Source: an uncultured bacterium
GTDB taxonomy: Bacteria; Fidelibacterota; Marinisomatia; Marinisomatales; Marinisomataceae
Direction of reading: 5' to 3'
Assembly (NCBI GenBank): GCA_943788675.1
Contig: CALSRE010000001.1
Span: 659,573-723,572, forward strand
Length of the DNA: 64,000 nt
In this document: one piece after another, positions 62,226 to 64,000 of the stretch
How the letters are laid out: each line of letters opens with the position of its first letter
How positions within the stretch are numbered: position 1 is the stretch's first letter
Made by a program: the position numbers and the translations under genes
The notes under the pieces: model-generated
Told to the model about the DNA's origin: nothing
The model's input: only the letters and a program-made list of their open reading frames with translations
The model's database searches: none

Positions 62226-62484
62226 TAAAGAAACAAGTACACTTCTTCAAGACGCAGGTCTTGATGCAAAAGATGTCGGTAGTAGCGAAGCTCAAATTAC
62301 GCTTTTAACTGATCGAATTAGATCTTTGACAGAACATGTCAAAATGCACAAGAAAGATGTTCATTCAAAACATGGTTTAGTTAAGTTAGTGTCTCAGCGA
62401 AAGAAGCTATTGAAATATTTAAGAAAAACTAAACTAGATAGTTTCGATGAATTAATTAAAAAGCTATCGATAAGAGGAAGATAA
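62215..62484 (+). CDS. rpsO: 30S ribosomal protein S15
   Basis: VGSSEAQITLLTDRIRSLTEHVKMHKKDVHSKHGL; start refined to ATG 62215. Confidence 0.97.
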   Translation: MKYSKETSTLLQDAGLDAKDVGSSEAQITLLTDRIRSLTEHVKMHKKDVHSKHGLVKLVSQRKKLLKYLRKTKLDSFDELIKKLSIRGR

Positions 62485-62492
62485 AGAAGAAA

Positions 62493-64000
62493 ATGATAAA
62501 AGTAGAAAAGAATATAGCGGGAAGACCGCTTCGAATAGAATCAGGACAAATAGCAAGACAGGCAGGCGGATCCGTATTTATTACATATGGAGAAACAGCA
62601 ATCCTTGCAACAGTATGTTGTTCAGCTGAACCAAGAGAAGGAATTGACTTTCTTCCAATGCAGGTTGAATATAGAGAAAAACATTATGCGGGTGGAAAAA
62701 TTCCCGGAGGTTTCTTTAAAAGAGAGGCGAAACCAACAGATGCTGAAGTTTTAACTTCACGTCTAACTGATCGACCAATTAGACCTCTAATTCCTAAAAA
62801 TTATAGAAACGAATTGCAAATTATGTTAACAACAATGTCTTATGACGGTATAAATACACCAGATGTGGTAGCAGCTATTGGCGCTTCCGCGGCGTTGATG
62901 TTATCACCAGTTCCATTTGATGGACCAATTGCGTCTGTAAAAGTTGGTTTAATTGATGGAGAGTATATTTTAAATCCAACCAACGAGCAGATGGAATCAT
63001 CAGATTTAGATCTAATGGTTACTGGTAAAAAAGATAAAATATGTATGATTGAAGGTGGATCTAATTTTGTTCCAGAAAAAACAATCTTAGAAGCCTTAGA
63101 TGTTGCGATGGACGGTATTAATGATATTGTAGATCTTCAGATGGAATTTTCTGAACATTTTGATAATTCTTATGAGATAGTTAACACTGCAGTTATAACT
63201 GAAGAAGTCACTAACTCTTTAGAAGAGCTTTATTCAGATAAAATTCAAAAATTGCTTGATATGGATTCAAAGCAAGCAATGGATGATGCATTTAATGAAA
63301 TTGCTAAAGAAGCTTCAGAATCTTATAAAGAAGATGAGCAATTATATCCTGAAGTTAAAGGTCATATAAAAGCGATGTTTAAAGATGCAGTCAGAAAAAG
63401 CATTTTAGATAAGAAAGTTCGAGTAGATGGCAGAGGATTAGCAGATGTTAGACAAATTAGTATTGTTCCATCTTTATTGCCTCGCGTTCATGGATCTGCC
63501 TTGTTTACTAGAGGAGAGACACAAGCTATCGCAGCTTTAACTTTGGGTTCTAGTAGAGATGAGCAAATTATAGACTCGATGGCTAGTGATTATAAAAAAT
63601 CATTCTTATTACACTACAATTTCCCTCCATATTGTGTGGGAGAGACTGGTAGAATAGGTTTTACCAATAGAAGAGAAATCGGTCATGGTCACTTAGCTGA
63701 AAGATCGCTAAAGCCAATCCTTCCTTCATCGGAAGAATTTCCTTATACAGTACGTATTGTATCAGAAATCACCGAATCAAATGGTTCGTCTTCAATGGCA
63801 TCGGTTTGTGGTGGCTCATTGGCAATGATGAACGCAGGAGTGCCTATTAAAGAGCATGTAGCAGGTATTGCTATGGGTTTAATCATGGATGGCGATAACT
63901 ACGCTGTTTTAAGTGATATTTTAGGTACAGAGGACTTCTTAGGGGATATGGACTTTAAGGTCGCTGGTACGAAAGACGGAATCAGTGCAATACAATTAGA
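62493..64000 (+). CDS. pnp: Polynucleotide phosphorylase, 3' truncated by window
   Basis: Hand translation MIKVEKNIAGRPLRIESGQIARQAGGSVFITYGETAILATVCCS; canonical position after rpsO; open to window end. Confidence 0.97.
   Translation, partial: MIKVEKNIAGRPLRIESGQIARQAGGSVFITYGETAILATVCCSAEPREGIDFLPMQVEYREKHYAGGKIPGGFFKREAKPTDAEVLTSRLTDRPIRPLIPKNYRNELQIMLTTMSYDGINTPDVVAAIGASAALMLSPVPFDGPIASVKVGLIDGEYILNPTNEQMESSDLDLMVTGKKDKICMIEGGSNFVPEKTILEALDVAMDGINDIVDLQMEFSEHFDNSYEIVNTAVITEEVTNSLEELYSDKIQKLLDMDSKQAMDDAFNEIAKEASESYKEDEQLYPEVKGHIKAMFKDAVRKSILDKKVRVDGRGLADVRQISIVPSLLPRVHGSALFTRGETQAIAALTLGSSRDEQIIDSMASDYKKSFLLHYNFPPYCVGETGRIGFTNRREIGHGHLAERSLKPILPSSEEFPYTVRIVSEITESNGSSSMASVCGGSLAMMNAGVPIKEHVAGIAMGLIMDGDNYAVLSDILGTEDFLGDMDFKVAGTKDGISAIQL

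Overview
The window is an AT-rich, gene-dense bacterial chromosome segment. It starts inside the spc ribosomal operon (rpsN, 5' truncated), runs through secY/map/infA/rpmJ/alpha operon, and ends in nusA-infB-rbfA-truB-ribF-rpsO-pnp (pnp 3' truncated). Between these are housekeeping genes (gdhA, pgk-tpiA-secG, murA, trkAH, uvrC, tldD/tldE, gltX, tadA, dnaX-ybaB-recR, pgsA-pgpA-cinA-recA, rnhB-lepB) and eight single tRNA genes. A free-living marine lineage (Marinimicrobia-like) is my guess only. I saw no CRISPR array, IS element, prophage or rRNA. The main observations are: (1) three tRNA genes end 2-8 nt before the ATG of a CDS with no Shine-Dalgarno; two of these CDSs encode tRNA enzymes (gltX and tadA), and tadA sits directly behind its substrate tRNA-Arg(ACG); (2) zinc-ligand cysteines are lost from DnaX, RecR and L36; (3) about eight apparent +1 homopolymer insertions cluster at 42.9-45.2 kb (pgsA, pgpA, cinA, recA), probably an assembly artefact; (4) an inverted repeat abuts the umuD start codon and is a candidate LexA box; (5) there is an SRD5A-type steroid reductase-like protein, a stand-alone PqqB-like protein and a duplicated-domain secreted protein. 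Family names come from motif recognition by eye; no database search was run.
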